A stretch of 64,000 nucleotides of DNA, taken from assembly GCA_025766275.1 (NCBI GenBank), contig JAFKAC010000080.1:124001-188000 (forward strand), in the 5' to 3' direction. Source of the DNA: Lactarius indigo (Eukaryota > Basidiomycota > Agaricomycetes > Russulales > Russulaceae). Below the pieces are notes generated by a model. That model ran no database searches. It was given only the letters and a program-made list of their open reading frames with translations, and was not told the origin of the DNA. The position numbers and the translations under genes were made by a program. Shown here piece by piece: positions 63,779 to 64,000 of this stretch (position 1 is the stretch's first letter; the number at the start of each line of letters is the position of its first letter).

Positions 63779-64000
63779 CTAAGAATCAATTAGAATCAGT
63801 GCACAAAAAAGGGGGATAGCGAACAGGATACCGACGGAAAGACACAAAAGAGTAACCAGGAAGACGAGTACTTCGGCCTTGAGACGTATCGACTCTGGGA
63901 TGGAAACAGGGGCAACGGCAAACCACACAATACAGCTAGAAAACGCTTCGAAGCTGTTCGAGATGGAACGTGTGCAGAGGAGGTGGAAGATCGGCAACAG
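63779..64000 (-). CDS. Small membrane protein or C-terminal end, partial
   Basis: A minus-strand frame is open from the window edge to TAG at 63779. It encodes a hydrophobic stretch near the C-terminus (V-L-V-F-L-V-T-L-L-C-L-S-V-G-I-L-F-A-I-P-L-F, broken here only by motif spacing), consistent with one membrane helix. The start may lie outside the window. It abuts the next gene on the same strand. Unknown family. Confidence 0.35.
   Translation of the reverse strand: MLPIFHLLCTRSISNSFEAFSSCIVWFAVAPVSIPESIRLKAEVLVFLVTLLCLSVGILFAIPLFCALILIDS

Noticed and set aside
1..64000. CRISPR arrays, prokaryotic operons, bacterial mobile elements
   Set aside because: No short regularly spaced repeats with unique spacers. 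Introns, poly-A tails and chromodomain elements show a eukaryotic fungal genome.

Overview
The window is a transposon-dense stretch of a fungal genome. It has 47-60 nt introns with GT..AG borders, chromodomain Ty3-type retroelements (chromoviruses), Copia elements, an RNase H-bearing LINE with a poly-A tail, and host gene families that look agaricomycete. This points to Basidiomycota, probably Agaricomycetes. The species cannot be read from the sequence.

Left part (1 to about 36.5 kb) is a Russian-doll nest. Inferred from outside in: a trypsin-like protease gene (relic 31207-36505) is broken by a Copia element (27694-31206 visible). That Copia is split by a Ty3-type element, here called C (right LTR 26846-27693; left LTR not in the window). 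C is split by chromovirus A (5394-22712, TSD agtta). A is split by chromovirus B (8083-16854, TSD agctc) and by a solo LTR (19519-20126, TSD gagat). B carries two solo LTRs of its own family (10084-10614, TSD gggtg; 14879-15391, TSD ggtga). The protease relic also holds a decayed Copia-type element D (31408-35451, TSD ccttc). Plus-strand genes at 1-2700 (a Zn2Cys6 protein and two related helical proteins) lie antisense to C and may be carried by it.

Middle part (37.4-48.7 kb): a Na+/H+ antiporter gene on the minus strand has a 9.7-kb terminal-inverted-repeat element E (38894-48604, 9-bp TSD gagaataac) inside an intron of about 83 nt. E contains a GC-rich minisatellite and a nearly intact second copy of family A (A2, 40353-48217, TSD ccttc). 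A2 shows the family layout: LTR, self-complementary primer site, gag, -1 frameshift, PR-RT-RNase H-integrase-chromodomain, then an accessory ORF3 with four zinc-knuckle-like motifs, polypurine tract, LTR.

Right part (48.7-64 kb) is gene-poor. It holds a diverged fragment and a second broken copy of the protease gene, decayed repeats, a small two-exon gene, a 5'-truncated LINE (57936-61366, 14-bp TSD), a two-exon gene of unknown function (61729-63778) and the end of a small membrane protein.

Two themes recur. In-frame stops inside the retroelement ORFs are all TGA, mostly at expected CGN arginine codons, and LTR pairs differ only at CpG-type sites, which fits CpG-directed deamination. Families A and B both carry an 11-nt primer site complementary to the predicted 5' end of their own transcript, as in Tf1-type self-priming.
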